A stretch of DNA of 64,000 nt from Psychrobacter aquimaris (GCF_016107525.1 NZ_JABASR010000009.1:112499-176498), one strand, 5' to 3'. Positions 37,786 to 48,303 are shown, counted from the first letter of the stretch. Numbers and translations: made by a program. Notes: generated by a model not told the origin, from the letters alone.

Positions 37786-38742
37786 TTATTTGCGATTCTT
37801 CCGCGTTTTCAAACGACGTAAGCGCTTTTCCTCTTCTTTAGCGATTCTTTTTTCTTCTGCTGCTAAGCGTTGCTCGGCGACGACGATTTCTTCAGCTTCG
37901 GTCATTGCTGGGTTCTCTAACGTGATGCGTCCTAGCTTACCGCTACGTAACTCATTAATCAAAATCTCAGACATGCGGTAGGTATCGACTTGATTGCCCG
38001 CCCGCACGCAGCCACGATTACGTCCAGCCACTTCAAAAAATTCCCAGTCAGTCTTTGGTAGTTCTTCAATTTTATAGCGGGTTTTTAGCAGATCAGGATA
38101 GGCTTGCATCAAGTATTCAGCGGTATAGCTGGCAACATCAGCGAAGTCAAAAGCCGTATCACGAATACCGCCCGTTGCTGCCAGACGATAGCCAGAGTTT
38201 TCGTTTTCGACTTTTGGCCATAGCATACCGGGTGTGTCATAGAGCATGATGTCATCGTCCAGCTTAATCAATTGCTGCGACTTAGTGACCGCTGGCTCAT
38301 CGCCAGTTCTTGCCACAGCGCGCCCTGCTAGGGTATTAATCAACGTCGACTTACCAACGTTTGGAATACCCATAATCATGGCTTTGATTTGACGGCCAGT
38401 ACCCACTTTATTAGGCACAAGTTGTTTACAAATCGCGATGATACGTTTTACATCATTGGCTTTATCAGTATCGCAAGCAATGGCTTTCACACCGCTTTGC
38501 TGCTCAAGATAGTCCATCCACGCTTGGGTCAATTCAGGATCAGCAAGGTCGGCTTTGTTCAGGACTTTGATGACGGGTTTTTCGCCGCGCAATGCCGCGA
38601 CCATTGGATTTTCACTACTATATGGGATACGCGCATCGATCACCTCGATGACCAAATCCATCTGCGGCATGATTTCTTTGATTTCGTTACGGGCTTTGTT
38701 CATGTGCCCAGGGAACCACTGAATACTTGCTCTCTTATCCAT
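37786..38742 (-). CDS. ylqF: Ribosome biogenesis GTPase YlqF/RbgA
   Basis: A 318-residue circularly permuted GTPase. G4 (LNKADL) precedes G1 (GIPNVGKST) and G3 (DTPG), as expected for YlqF/RbgA. The N-terminus IQWFPGHMNKARNEI is diagnostic. In Bacillus the protein is needed for late assembly of the large subunit. In gammaproteobacteria its role is less studied. The C-terminus is highly basic with an EEKRLRRLKTRKNRK tail. It lies after the DUF2339 gene on the same strand, 124 bases downstream of it. Confidence 0.92.
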   Translation of the reverse strand: MDKRASIQWFPGHMNKARNEIKEIMPQMDLVIEVIDARIPYSSENPMVAALRGEKPVIKVLNKADLADPELTQAWMDYLEQQSGVKAIACDTDKANDVKRIIAICKQLVPNKVGTGRQIKAMIMGIPNVGKSTLINTLAGRAVARTGDEPAVTKSQQLIKLDDDIMLYDTPGMLWPKVENENSGYRLAATGGIRDTAFDFADVASYTAEYLMQAYPDLLKTRYKIEELPKTDWEFFEVAGRNRGCVRAGNQVDTYRMSEILINELRSGKLGRITLENPAMTEAEEIVVAEQRLAAEEKRIAKEEEKRLRRLKTRKNRK

Positions 38743-38866
38743 CTGCTTTCATAACCTTTTATAAAAAATGCTCAAAGTAAGACGATCGTCATTTACTTTT
38801 CATGGTGTCCAGTTTACTACAGAACCACAGTGCTCACGCCATAATTTCGCCCAACCAGATGTGCGG

Positions 38867-41800
38867 CTACTCTTGAGCCTGAGTTTCTATTTCTTCGCGG
38901 GCTGGAGGTAACGGTGCGAGATAGCCAATTAGTAGGATTAAGCTGCCTGCACCAAGGAAAGATATCACCCGCCAAATCGCTTCAGTCTGTGACAAATCAA
39001 CTATTACCAGTTTAATTACGACGACGCCTAATAGCCCGATACCCATAAACCAAAGTGCTCGTTGCCAGTAACGGCTAGCAATGATGGTAGCGATTAAGGC
39101 TAAGAGTGTCCATAAAATGGTCAATCCTGTCTGCACTTGCTCACTATCCCATGCGCCGACCTGAGCACTGTCCCAAAGCGGTGTGCCGATAAAGGCGTGT
39201 AATGTTCTAACCAACATACTGGAAATCAGCCAAAAGCTGATAAGCCCTAACATAATCAGTAAATTATCAGTAGTGAATATGCGCTTAGATTTGGCAGCTG
39301 CACTCGATTCGATAAGACTCTCATCGCGGCGGCGTTTGCTTATGTAGTACAGACTAAAACCAACCAATAGCGTCAGCCATGAGGTGATGTCATATAAATT
39401 CAATAGCGGAAAATATGACAACCCCCAAATCACACCATCATAAGACCAGTTAGTAATGACGACCCAAAATAAGGCGATAGGGGTAAAGATAGCCGTGCAG
39501 CTTAATAGCGCTTGTTGCCAATCAAACCAGTGCAGTGGACTTTGTTTTAATGCTTTGTTTGTGCGCGTATTTTGCTTAGGATCGCGAGTATAACGATAAC
39601 AGCAGCATAACGCAGCCAGTATTAAAATGGCTGGAATCAAGACAGCCATCACGCCAGCGGAATCTGCGAGTCCATAATGGGCTGCGGCAGCAATGATTAA
39701 AATACTAGCTCCTAGCCAGCTTGCGCCATCGTAGCGTGACAACTCGGAATGATCGTACCATGTCTTTAACCATAACTGTCCAATAACCAACCAACCAATG
39801 ATTAGACCAGTCAATAGTAGCCAATCTGCTGTCTGCCATGCTAAATGAAACTCGAATTTTTGCGGCAACTGTAGGACGAGCATAAGATAAAAGACGATCG
39901 ATAAGCCGTGGCTAAGCTTTCTGATTTCTATCCACGAGCGATAACGATTGATTGTCCAATAAATGGTAAGGCTGATCAGTGCCGCGAGCGCAATCATGGT
40001 CGTCGTTGCCAGTGTCCAACTGGCAAACCACTGGTTAAAATTAAGCAGCAGCACTTGCAGTAGCCACGCTATAGCCGTAAAAGTCAAAAACCTTATGAGT
40101 ACAGGACTGCGCCAAACAAGATTAAACACGGTGCTTTGGCTGTTGATTGAGGTTAGCCATTGCTCGGCGGCATGAGTGCTAATACCTAATGCATTGGCAT
40201 AGGTTGCTATTGAATCTGGCGTGGCGTTTTGCTCTTGAGAGAATGCTAAGTTGCTATTTAAGTCGCTACCCAAGCTGTCGTTCAATATAGTTGGCGATCT
40301 GCTGGCGCGTAATATAAACATCGTTGCTAGATAGCTGATAGCTGAAATGGTTAATGCCAATGTCGGGTAATCTTGAATGGCGAAGAGTACTTCTAACATC
40401 AGCATGGCGATGCTAAGCAGTTGTAATAAAAGACCGAATAGTACTGACCAGGCTCGCAATGAACGGCGTCCAAACCAGACCAACGCCAGTCCTTGTACTG
40501 ACCAGCCAAAAGCAATCCATTCCGCATCTAATGCTAGCGGGATTACTAGCGCCAAAAAGCCAAACCCTAAAGCCAGCATGCCTTCGGTGATTAAGGCATA
40601 ACGCTGACTACGCTGCACAAACAACCAGCCGAGTCCTAAATAAACGGTGGCTAAAATAGCACTAGCGATGGTTAAGGCGTTAGGAATGTTATCTAATAAT
40701 GCCGCAAATAAGCCAAAGGCCAATATCGGCACTGAAAATAATAAGCCAGTATCAATAGGAAATACATAGCTATTATTTCCTGCAGGAACGTTGTCTGCGC
40801 TACCTGTCTGGATGACGTCTTTTTCATTAAGGATATTGTAGGCGATAATTTGTTGGGCGTAGCGAATGACGACAAACAGATATAGCAGTAAGTGTAAGGT
40901 GACTAGTAAGACTAAAGACCAGCGCTGCGCCTCAATGACCGCGCTCAAATTCTCGCTGATGTCCCAGTAGTAAGCCAACCCAAAGGTCACGGTGACACCG
41001 AATAGGTTTAGTATTTTCCACGGGCGGTAATGCGCGATAATCGCAATCGTCACGTTCAATAGTAAATAGTAACTAAACAATACTACCAAACTGCCAGTGT
41101 CTTCACTGGTCAAAATAGGCGCAAAAAAACCACCAGATAACGCTAATAAAGCCAGAGGAAAGGCGTTTTGACGTACGGCGAGCGCAATGGTAATCGCAGA
41201 TAATAACCCAAGCCCGATAAAGCTCGGTATACTCGGAATGATTTGATAGACGCTATAAGCAAAAAAGGTGCTCAAATACGCAATCGCTAAGCCTGCGCCT
41301 TGTAAGGTAATCCCATAAGAGAATCGTTTTGCCGTTAGCTTTAACCCGAGTGCTGCCAACGCCAATCCTGCGATGCCAATTGCCATGAGCTTTGCGGCAA
41401 TCGAAATCTCGATATATTCGCTAAGCAACCGCAGCAGTAGCACCACGCCTACTAGCAGTACCAATACGCCAACCCGCACGACGAGATTACCACCGAAAAA
41501 CCAGCTTTTGATTGAGTGAACCAATGAAGTGACTATAGGCAATGAGCGTTCATCCGGCTCAATCGGTGCAGTTGTGATTTTATCTTTTACAGTTGTTGAG
41601 GCGGAATTGTCTACGGATTTATTATCAAAGACGGTTGGTGCTACATTTGAGGTCGAGTTTGCAGCAGTTGGAAGTGGTGGAGGCGACGAGGCAGCTGACG
41701 ATGTTGATAGTGCTGAAAGGCCATCTATGGACAGAGTTTGTGAGTCAAAAATTGTATCCTTATCAGTGCTGTCTTCACTAGAAGTCTTGTGCAAATAAAC

Positions 41801-41995
41801 TCTTTCATCCGCTATATAATCGGATGAAGAGTTAATACTGCGGTCTTTTTGCTGTTCAAGCTCAGCTTGTAGTTTTATCACATCGCGGCGCAGATACGCC
41901 ATTTGCCGCTTTATCTTGGTGTATAACGCGACTACCACGATCAATAAAATTGTAAAGGCCAGCCAACCCAACTGGGTCACCAATAGATATAACAT
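38867..41995 (-). CDS. DUF2339 multi-pass membrane protein
   Basis: A 1042-residue membrane protein. A single N-terminal hydrophobic helix and a charged coiled coil (residues about 25-50) are followed by a polar, Ser/Thr-rich linker. Then, from about residue 150, come some 25-30 hydrophobic helices. The segment SWFFGGNLVVRVGVLVLLVGVVLLLRL and the later IAYLSTFFA and FPLALLALSGGFFAPIL are typical of DUF2339 proteins. Their role is unknown. Homologues are large inner-membrane proteins often encoded alone. No operon partner is visible other than the downstream ylqF. Confidence 0.82.
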   Translation of the reverse strand: MLYLLVTQLGWLAFTILLIVVVALYTKIKRQMAYLRRDVIKLQAELEQQKDRSINSSSDYIADERVYLHKTSSEDSTDKDTIFDSQTLSIDGLSALSTSSAASSPPPLPTAANSTSNVAPTVFDNKSVDNSASTTVKDKITTAPIEPDERSLPIVTSLVHSIKSWFFGGNLVVRVGVLVLLVGVVLLLRLLSEYIEISIAAKLMAIGIAGLALAALGLKLTAKRFSYGITLQGAGLAIAYLSTFFAYSVYQIIPSIPSFIGLGLLSAITIALAVRQNAFPLALLALSGGFFAPILTSEDTGSLVVLFSYYLLLNVTIAIIAHYRPWKILNLFGVTVTFGLAYYWDISENLSAVIEAQRWSLVLLVTLHLLLYLFVVIRYAQQIIAYNILNEKDVIQTGSADNVPAGNNSYVFPIDTGLLFSVPILAFGLFAALLDNIPNALTIASAILATVYLGLGWLFVQRSQRYALITEGMLALGFGFLALVIPLALDAEWIAFGWSVQGLALVWFGRRSLRAWSVLFGLLLQLLSIAMLMLEVLFAIQDYPTLALTISAISYLATMFILRASRSPTILNDSLGSDLNSNLAFSQEQNATPDSIATYANALGISTHAAEQWLTSINSQSTVFNLVWRSPVLIRFLTFTAIAWLLQVLLLNFNQWFASWTLATTTMIALAALISLTIYWTINRYRSWIEIRKLSHGLSIVFYLMLVLQLPQKFEFHLAWQTADWLLLTGLIIGWLVIGQLWLKTWYDHSELSRYDGASWLGASILIIAAAAHYGLADSAGVMAVLIPAILILAALCCCYRYTRDPKQNTRTNKALKQSPLHWFDWQQALLSCTAIFTPIALFWVVITNWSYDGVIWGLSYFPLLNLYDITSWLTLLVGFSLYYISKRRRDESLIESSAAAKSKRIFTTDNLLIMLGLISFWLISSMLVRTLHAFIGTPLWDSAQVGAWDSEQVQTGLTILWTLLALIATIIASRYWQRALWFMGIGLLGVVVIKLVIVDLSQTEAIWRVISFLGAGSLILLIGYLAPLPPAREEIETQAQE

Positions 41996-42108
41996 CTTCG
42001 TCGCTCAATCCAGCTGATAATAAAGTGATAATGACGTGATTTGGTAAGAAGTACAAGACTGCTCTGATAACTCATCTAAGAGGCAGTTGATAAAATGATA
42101 CCCAAAAT

Positions 42109-42145
42109 AAAAGGGGCCGCTTAATATTTAAGCGGCTCCTTTTAT
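42109..42145 (-). terminator. Rho-independent terminator of the dienelactone hydrolase gene
   Basis: A GCCGCTTAA/TTAAGCGGC stem extended by GG/CC pairs around one mismatch, with a TAT loop, flanked by A and T runs. It is about 110 bases past the stop on the minus strand. Confidence 0.82.
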
Positions 42146-42252
42146 TAATGAATGTTATTAATGACTGTTTTTTTACTTGTTGTATAAACCCATCTTACAC
42201 ACACACAGAGTTTTAAAATGCTCTTCTGAAGATTTTTATACCAAATCGTTTT

Positions 42253-42990
42253 TTATGCCAAATTGGCTTTCATAAACTCAAGCATGTTTTCCCAGCTTTG
42301 CTTAGCGGCGGCTTCGTTGTAGCCAAGATCCACATCGTTTGTAGCAGCGCGCTCATCGGCATGTGGATTGGTAAAGCCATGCTTAGCGTTGTCATAGACA
42401 TCGATAGTGTAGTCAACATCAGCTGCATCTAGCTCTGATTTTAGACCTTCGATGGCATCCATTGATACCATTGAGTCATCGCGGCCATGAGCGACTAATA
42501 CTTTTGCAGTGAAGTTTTTGTCTGCTGGTTGTTTCGCTGATGGGTTGCCATGGAAGGTGGCGACCGCTTTTAGTGGCATACCTTCGCGAGCCATATCAAG
42601 GACGACCTTACCGCCGAAGCAGTAACCGATGGCACCTAAATTATTACCATCGACGGCCAATTGATCGCTAAAGTCATTGAGAATTAAACGGCAGCGCGCC
42701 ATCAGCATATCTTGATCTTCTAATACTTGCTCCATCCACATGTTCGCTTGTGCGGCATCGGTGGTCAGTTTGCCTTCACCATAAACGTCCATTGCGACGG
42801 CAGCATAACCTGCTTCTGCCAAGCGCTCCACCACTGATTTTGGATGATCAACGATACCCCACCATTCTGGCGCTACTAAGATCCCTGCAACAGGATGGTC
42901 GTCAGATGCATTTTCTGGCAGTGCCACATAGCTGATAAGCTGGACACCGTCTTCGGTCGTACTGATTAATTCAAAGGTCTTAATTGACAT
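42253..42990 (-). CDS. Dienelactone hydrolase family protein
   Basis: A 245-residue alpha/beta hydrolase. The nucleophile elbow GYCFGGKV carries a Cys as in dienelactone hydrolases, with Asp in VAHGRDD and His in NAKHGFTNP. It may cleave carboxymethylenebutenolide or similar lactones, but many family members are of unknown substrate. AAGGA lies upstream of the ATG. It is monocistronic, with a terminator after it. Confidence 0.88.
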   Translation of the reverse strand: MSIKTFELISTTEDGVQLISYVALPENASDDHPVAGILVAPEWWGIVDHPKSVVERLAEAGYAAVAMDVYGEGKLTTDAAQANMWMEQVLEDQDMLMARCRLILNDFSDQLAVDGNNLGAIGYCFGGKVVLDMAREGMPLKAVATFHGNPSAKQPADKNFTAKVLVAHGRDDSMVSMDAIEGLKSELDAADVDYTIDVYDNAKHGFTNPHADERAATNDVDLGYNEAAAKQSWENMLEFMKANLA

Positions 42991-43149
42991 ATTATTATCC
43001 TTTTTTATGTGATGAGTTTTACGTTATAGAAGTTAGTTGTCTGTGTTTTTGCGATATCGTTTTCCTTACTTTTACTACCTTAACGCTCAACCTAAGCAAA
43101 AACAGCTATAATACTGTAACGCTCTTTATCAAAATGCTACGGCACCTTT

Positions 43150-43779
43150 ATGACACTAAACTTGTTAAACAACTGTGCAGCCCATCTAGACTCTGACGCA
43201 ACCTCGCAGCTGAAAGTCACGGCAAAATCAGCTGCGAGCTTATTTCCTGACAGTGGTAAGGAAAGCAACAGTAATAGTGACCATGACAGTAAGCTAAATG
43301 AAACATTGCGTCCGAAGTTTTGGTCACACTTTGCACTATCAGAATTAAATCATAGCGAATGGGAAGCCTTGTGTGATGGCTGTGGTAGCTGCTGCTTGAT
43401 TAAGTACATTGACGAAGATGAGAATGGCGATGTGGATGAAGAGTTGGTCGAGTATACTGATGTGACTTGCCAGCTAATGGACTGTGCGACGGGTTATTGT
43501 CAGCATTACGCCACGCGCCAAGAGCATGTGCCAGATTGTATTCAGCTGACCATGGACAATCTACCAAATATGATGTGGTTGCCTTCGCACTGTGCCTATA
43601 AGCGTTTGTATAAAGGACAGAATTTGCCAAGTTGGCATTTGTTATTGACCCAAGATGCAGTCGTAACGCAGCAGCAAATGCGCGCTGCCAATGTTGGGGT
43701 AGCAGGACGTTGTGTTTCTGAGACTGGTATGTCTGATGAAGAGATGGAAACACGCGTGGTGAATTGGGTGCAGGTGTAA
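43150..43779 (+). CDS. ycgN: YcgN family cysteine cluster protein
   Basis: A 209-residue protein. After a 65-residue polar N-terminal extension comes the UPF0260/YcgN region starting FWSHFALSELNHSEWEALCDGCGSCCLIK, with further conserved cysteines in VTCQLMDCATGYCQHY, VPDCIQL and PSHCAYKRL. The cysteine pattern suggests a metal or Fe-S cluster. Function is unknown. The E. coli homologue (about 150 residues) lacks the extension. An ATG inside the polar region could be an alternative start. It converges on the DUF4105 gene with a gap of seven bases. Confidence 0.85.
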   Translation: MTLNLLNNCAAHLDSDATSQLKVTAKSAASLFPDSGKESNSNSDHDSKLNETLRPKFWSHFALSELNHSEWEALCDGCGSCCLIKYIDEDENGDVDEELVEYTDVTCQLMDCATGYCQHYATRQEHVPDCIQLTMDNLPNMMWLPSHCAYKRLYKGQNLPSWHLLLTQDAVVTQQQMRAANVGVAGRCVSETGMSDEEMETRVVNWVQV

Positions 43780-43786
43780 ACAGATG

Positions 43787-45136
43787 CTAAGGATGCGATA
43801 CCAATGCTGCTGATTGCGCCTTTGATTCAGCAGCGGCTTGAGAGTCTGCAAGCGGCGGTATGGGAATGCCTTGGCGAATCTGCATTGAAAAGTTGCGTGC
43901 ATTATTGGTCAGATCTGAGGTTTGATTGTCAAATCCGCGCACCTTTGGGTTGATATGCGTGCGCTCATACCACTCATCCATTGACCACGGATTGCCGTCT
44001 TTTTTAGGATTAGCATCCAACATGCCGACATCATATAGATAATTTGGCAGCCAGCCAGAGACCCAAATCCGATAATCCCATGGCAGGCGATCGCCACTGA
44101 CGATACGCGCCATATAAAAAATGATATTGGTGCAATTACTGAGTAACGTGTTGTACCAAGCGGGCTTGGCATTCAATTCATCGGCAGCGGTTAAGTAAGA
44201 CTCAAATAATGATTTGACCTCGTGCTGCTGCAAGTTACTAACGGGAAATAGATAAACTTGCTCGCCGCGCGCATTCGTCCGTGTATAGATAATATCGCGC
44301 TCTTCTGCGGCAATCAGGCTCAGCTCATACCGTCTAAAGAACCCTGCCAATGCCGAAAATGATTCGCCTTCTTCTTTACGAATCTCAAACGAGAAAGCAA
44401 GCGGTCTATCATCTTCAAAACGAAAGCTGACCAAAGTATGAGCAATTAGTGGTCCCATCCAGTAAGAGTTGGTGACATCGACGCCAGAGAGTTTGGACAT
44501 ATCAATGGTACGTGTGTCCCAGCGTTCGGTCGCCTCCGTGTCGGTATGCCAATCAAAGTTGCGTACATTGGTTAGAGTCACTAAATCAGGATTGGTTTCG
44601 TCACGCTCATAAGTGACCCTTTCACTTACCTCGGGCATCCAGTCGCGCTCTTGCTGGGGTTCGATAGAGAAGAACCAGCCAACGCCTACCAACCAAATAG
44701 CGCAATATAAAGTGGTTAGCCATTTATTTGCTGACTTGCTGCTTATGGTTGTTTTGTTGCCCCATTGTTTGTTGCTGCATTGTTTATTGTCAAAGCGCTT
44801 AGCCATTGTTGGCCAATAGCGAATACTCAGTAAGGCTGTTAGTACGCCAACAATGAGAATAGCCGTTAACCAAGTGATGGCTGAGCCTGCCCCAAATTGA
44901 TACCAAATCGCCATTAATAACCAAACGGCTGACAGTAGCAATGTCGTAATTATTAAAAACTGTACAAGATAATATCGCCATGTAGGTGTTGGTTGGCGAT
45001 CATTCGCAGCGCTCTTTTTTAAGCCATGCCTATCTGAACCATGATTATTTAGCTCAAGCCTGTCCAAGCCGTTATCTGAGCGATGGCTATGTGAGCGCGG
45101 CGTGAGCAGGCGAGACAAGAGAGAACGTAGCGACAT
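43787..45136 (-). CDS. DUF4105 domain-containing membrane protein
   Basis: About 449 residues. A basic, His-rich N-terminus precedes two or three membrane helices (residues about 55-145). The C-terminal soluble part contains RNFDWHTDTEATERWDTRTIDMSKLSGVDV, LVSFRFEDDRPLAFSFEIRKEEGESFSALAGFFRRYEL and YNTLLSNCTNIIFYMARI, which fit DUF4105, a family suggested to include papain-like peptidases. The conserved Cys in SNCTN may be catalytic. The ATG at 45136 was chosen over an upstream in-frame TTG at 45175. Function is unknown. Confidence 0.78.
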   Translation of the reverse strand: MSLRSLLSRLLTPRSHSHRSDNGLDRLELNNHGSDRHGLKKSAANDRQPTPTWRYYLVQFLIITTLLLSAVWLLMAIWYQFGAGSAITWLTAILIVGVLTALLSIRYWPTMAKRFDNKQCSNKQWGNKTTISSKSANKWLTTLYCAIWLVGVGWFFSIEPQQERDWMPEVSERVTYERDETNPDLVTLTNVRNFDWHTDTEATERWDTRTIDMSKLSGVDVTNSYWMGPLIAHTLVSFRFEDDRPLAFSFEIRKEEGESFSALAGFFRRYELSLIAAEERDIIYTRTNARGEQVYLFPVSNLQQHEVKSLFESYLTAADELNAKPAWYNTLLSNCTNIIFYMARIVSGDRLPWDYRIWVSGWLPNYLYDVGMLDANPKKDGNPWSMDEWYERTHINPKVRGFDNQTSDLTNNARNFSMQIRQGIPIPPLADSQAAAESKAQSAALVSHP

Positions 45137-45381
45137 AGGATGTGTTTTGGTGAATAAAGGCTTTGACCATAGCAAAGTTTATAACGTAGTGACAATACAA
45201 TTTGCGTGAATTTGTCGTTGAATGTCGGTGAGCCTTGCGCTAAAGTGAAGCTAATTTGATTTGGTCTATTTATTATTTAATGATCAAAGATCTGTTTTAT
45301 TTGCTGTTTTCATCCCCATCTACGTTTGTTCTTACGTGTTATTTTAATTGTTATTAACTAAAGAGGTTAACTCACACCATC

Positions 45382-46281
45382 ATGTCTGAAGATGCTCCAA
45401 GCCCGAGTAGTTGGTCGATGCGCGGCTTAAAACGCTGGCTATCGACCGCCCCCGAAACCCGTGACGAATTGATTCGTCTGGTACAAGACTCGCGCCAGTT
45501 CTTAGAGCCTGATACCGTCGATATGTTAGAAGGCGTGCTGGATCTGCCTGCGACACAAGTGCGCGAAATCATGACCCCGCGTCCGCAAGTGATTGGTCTG
45601 CACGAAAGCACAAGCCTTGCTGAGGTGATGGATATTATCCTTGAGACCACCCACTCGCGCTATCCTGTCTTTGACAGTCAAGATGATGATGCCGTTATTG
45701 GTATTTTATTGGCCAAAGATTTGATTCCTATTCTTGTGCATATGGTGCGCGATCAAGAAGATAAAATCGACAGTAAACGTTTAAGAGATCTGGTACGTCA
45801 GCCGCTATATATCAGTGAGACGGCACGTTCTGATACCTTGCTACGCTCATTGCAGCGTACCCAAGTACATATGGCGATTGTCGTCGATGAATTTGGAAAC
45901 TTTGGTGGTGTCGTTACTATGGAAGACTTGCTTGAAGAAATTGTCGGCGATATCGTCGATGAGCATGATGACTTCGATGAAGACAGTGATATCAATAACA
46001 TTGTCGCTGATCCTGAAAAACCAAATACGTGGCGCGTGCAAGCGTCTACCGTGATTGAAGACTGTAATGATGAGCTTGGTAGTCATTTTGATGATACGGA
46101 TGTCGATACCATGGGTGGTCTAGTCATGCAGGCGCTTGGTCATGTGGGTGATTTGGAAGGTGAAAGCGTGGTGATCGATGATTGGCGAATTACTATCACT
46201 GATGTTGAAGGGCGTTTTATTCAAAATCTTGAGCTCACCAAAATCAATCCTGATCAGAAAATATTGATAGGCAGTCATTGA
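45382..46281 (+). CDS. corC: CorC/HlyC family CBS-domain protein
   Basis: A 299-residue soluble protein with two CBS domains (LPATQVREIMTPRPQVIGL and LRDLVRQPLYISETARSDTLL, then VVDEFGNFGGVVTMEDLLEEIVGDIVDEHD) and a C-terminal CorC/HlyC domain (AQASTVIEDCNDE, GGLVMQALGHVGDLEGESV). It is of the YbeX/CorC type, associated with magnesium and cobalt efflux or ribosome health. The next gene is lnt, the usual neighbour, but a terminator lies between them. Confidence 0.9.
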   Translation: MSEDAPSPSSWSMRGLKRWLSTAPETRDELIRLVQDSRQFLEPDTVDMLEGVLDLPATQVREIMTPRPQVIGLHESTSLAEVMDIILETTHSRYPVFDSQDDDAVIGILLAKDLIPILVHMVRDQEDKIDSKRLRDLVRQPLYISETARSDTLLRSLQRTQVHMAIVVDEFGNFGGVVTMEDLLEEIVGDIVDEHDDFDEDSDINNIVADPEKPNTWRVQASTVIEDCNDELGSHFDDTDVDTMGGLVMQALGHVGDLEGESVVIDDWRITITDVEGRFIQNLELTKINPDQKILIGSH

Positions 46282-46318
46282 TGGGTCGATAGTGACCTAA
46301 AAATTGTTTGATACACTC

Positions 46319-46351
46319 AAAAAAAACACGATTGCGGTCGTGTTTTTTTTA
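46319..46351 (+). terminator. Rho-independent terminator between corC and lnt
   Basis: An AACACGA/TCGTGTT stem with a six-base loop and flanking A and T runs. It lies about 40 bases after the corC stop, so lnt probably has its own promoter. Confidence 0.88.
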
Positions 46352-46526
46352 TGTTTGCGATAGGATGTTTGCTACGCAATGTTACCTATTAATGGGTTGA
46401 GACTGGTATCATGGGCGGGTTTAACTTCTAGATATTGTACAAAACACAATACAGTCAGCTTCAGCTTGGTTTGCATCTGAATATTGACGCTTAAAATTTT
46501 GAAAAATATGGTTTTGGATAACTGCT

Positions 46527-48110
46527 ATGCGCCTGTCTACTGTTGATTTACAAAAACGCCTGAACCCTGATAAGCCCAAGGGTTTGCCTATAGCGCTGAC
46601 GGTATTGATTGCTTTGCTGGCAGGAGCGGTGTTTATATTTGCACTCGCGCCTTATGGCATTTGGCCGCTTGCTCTGGTGTCGCCGGCTATTTTATATGCC
46701 TTACTGATGCCTGATATGAGTGGCAAGCGAGCTTTTCTTATCGGTCAGGCTTATGGTACGGGACTTTGGTGTGTTGGCGCATTTTGGTTGTACACCTCTA
46801 TTCATGTTTATGGCGATACGCCAGCATGGCTTGCGCTGATTATGATTGCCTTGATGGGGCTAGGTATGGGGTTATTCCATGGCTTTTTAGCACTGGTTTT
46901 CAATCGCATGGTCGGCCGTCAGCCGTTGTCTTTTGCTGCTCTGTGGATACTCCAAGAGTGGATGAAAACGTGGCTATTCACTGGATTTCCGTGGTTATTC
47001 GTCGGTTATGCGTTTACGGAGCAGTATTGGTTATCGTCATTAGCGCCAGTCGCTGGTGTCTTTGCCGTCTCCTTCGTTGCTGTATTATTGGCAGCCAGTG
47101 TGGTGGAGCTTTTGCGCCGCCGCGGTGGTTATATGATTCCTTCGATAGCGTTATTAGTGATTAGCAGCGCGTTATGGTTGATTAATCCGCAATGGACGAA
47201 ACCAAAAGGCACGCCTGATTTGTCCGTGTCTCTAATCCAAGGTAATATTCCACAAGATTTAAAATGGCTCACTGAGTATCAAATAGAAACGTTGAAAATT
47301 TATGCCACGCTAACACGTACCGAATGGGGACGTGATATCGTTGTATGGCCTGAATCCTCGATTCCTATGTTCCAAGATGAGGCGATTGGCTTTATCAATG
47401 AAATGGTTAAAATGGCCAAAGAAACCGATACCACCTGGGTAACAGGTATTCCTTATAGAGATTTAGAAAACTTTGATCCAGAAACGGATAAATATCCTCC
47501 ATTTTATAATAGCGTGGTTGCGCTAGGTAGTGATGCTGAGGGGATGTATAAAAAGCAGCGTCTGGTACCATTTGGTGAATATATTCCCTTCGAAGGCATG
47601 TTAGATATCCTGCCAAACCTTGCTGGTAGCCAAGAAATCATGAGCTATAGCCGTGGTAGTGACAACCAATCACCGCTGCGTGTACGTGGTCATAATTTGG
47701 GTTCAGCAGTATGTTATGAAGTTGCTTATCCTGATACCACGCGTAAAAACGCGATTGGCACGGATTTTTTATTAACCATCTCAAACGATGCTTGGTTTGG
47801 TACGTCGGCAGGCCCATTGCAACATCTGCAAATGGTACAGATGCGTGCGTTAGAGAATGGTCGCTGGTTTATGCGTGCGACCAATACGGGTGTCACGGCT
47901 ATTATCGATCATAAAGGTCGTATCGTCGAGCGTGCACCACAGTTTGAGCGCACGGTATTGCGTGGTGATATTCAGGCGCGGGTCGGCAACACCCCATTTA
48001 TGAGTTTTGGTCATTATCCTATTCTGTTTATCATGACGCTGTTACTCGTATTGAGCTACTTTGGCAAGCGTGGGACGCCACAACCGCGTTTGGGCAAGTC
48101 GCTAAAATAA
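46527..48110 (+). CDS. lnt: Apolipoprotein N-acyltransferase
   Basis: A 527-residue inner-membrane enzyme. About six N-terminal membrane helices precede the nitrilase-like domain, which has Glu near 274 in WPESSIPM, Lys near 343 in YKKQRLVPFGEYIP and Cys near 395 in SAVCYEVAYPD. It adds the third acyl chain to lipoproteins, completing maturation of proteins such as the lipoproteins at 17949 and 20172. A final helix lies at the C-terminus. The Shine-Dalgarno sequence is weak. Confidence 0.96.
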   Translation: MRLSTVDLQKRLNPDKPKGLPIALTVLIALLAGAVFIFALAPYGIWPLALVSPAILYALLMPDMSGKRAFLIGQAYGTGLWCVGAFWLYTSIHVYGDTPAWLALIMIALMGLGMGLFHGFLALVFNRMVGRQPLSFAALWILQEWMKTWLFTGFPWLFVGYAFTEQYWLSSLAPVAGVFAVSFVAVLLAASVVELLRRRGGYMIPSIALLVISSALWLINPQWTKPKGTPDLSVSLIQGNIPQDLKWLTEYQIETLKIYATLTRTEWGRDIVVWPESSIPMFQDEAIGFINEMVKMAKETDTTWVTGIPYRDLENFDPETDKYPPFYNSVVALGSDAEGMYKKQRLVPFGEYIPFEGMLDILPNLAGSQEIMSYSRGSDNQSPLRVRGHNLGSAVCYEVAYPDTTRKNAIGTDFLLTISNDAWFGTSAGPLQHLQMVQMRALENGRWFMRATNTGVTAIIDHKGRIVERAPQFERTVLRGDIQARVGNTPFMSFGHYPILFIMTLLLVLSYFGKRGTPQPRLGKSLK

Positions 48111-48303
48111 GCAGCTAAAGCCATTGTCTATGTTTAGAAGCGAGCAGAAATAGCTCGAATGAGTAATGCTCATTGAGCGTCAAAGTGAATGGCAAAGTTT
48201 GTCGATAATAAATCCTTTAAATACTTAAGGGTTTTAACAAATCGGTACGAATTGCGATATAATAGGTCAATATTTTAAATATTTTGTGCAAGGTGGATAA
48301 GGT

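Noticed and set aside
38774..38799. AAAGTAA...TTACTTT around GACGATCGTC as a terminator between DUF2339 and ylqF
   Set aside because: The arms do not align without a bulge, and the T-rich stretch on the minus strand is too far downstream to be convincing.
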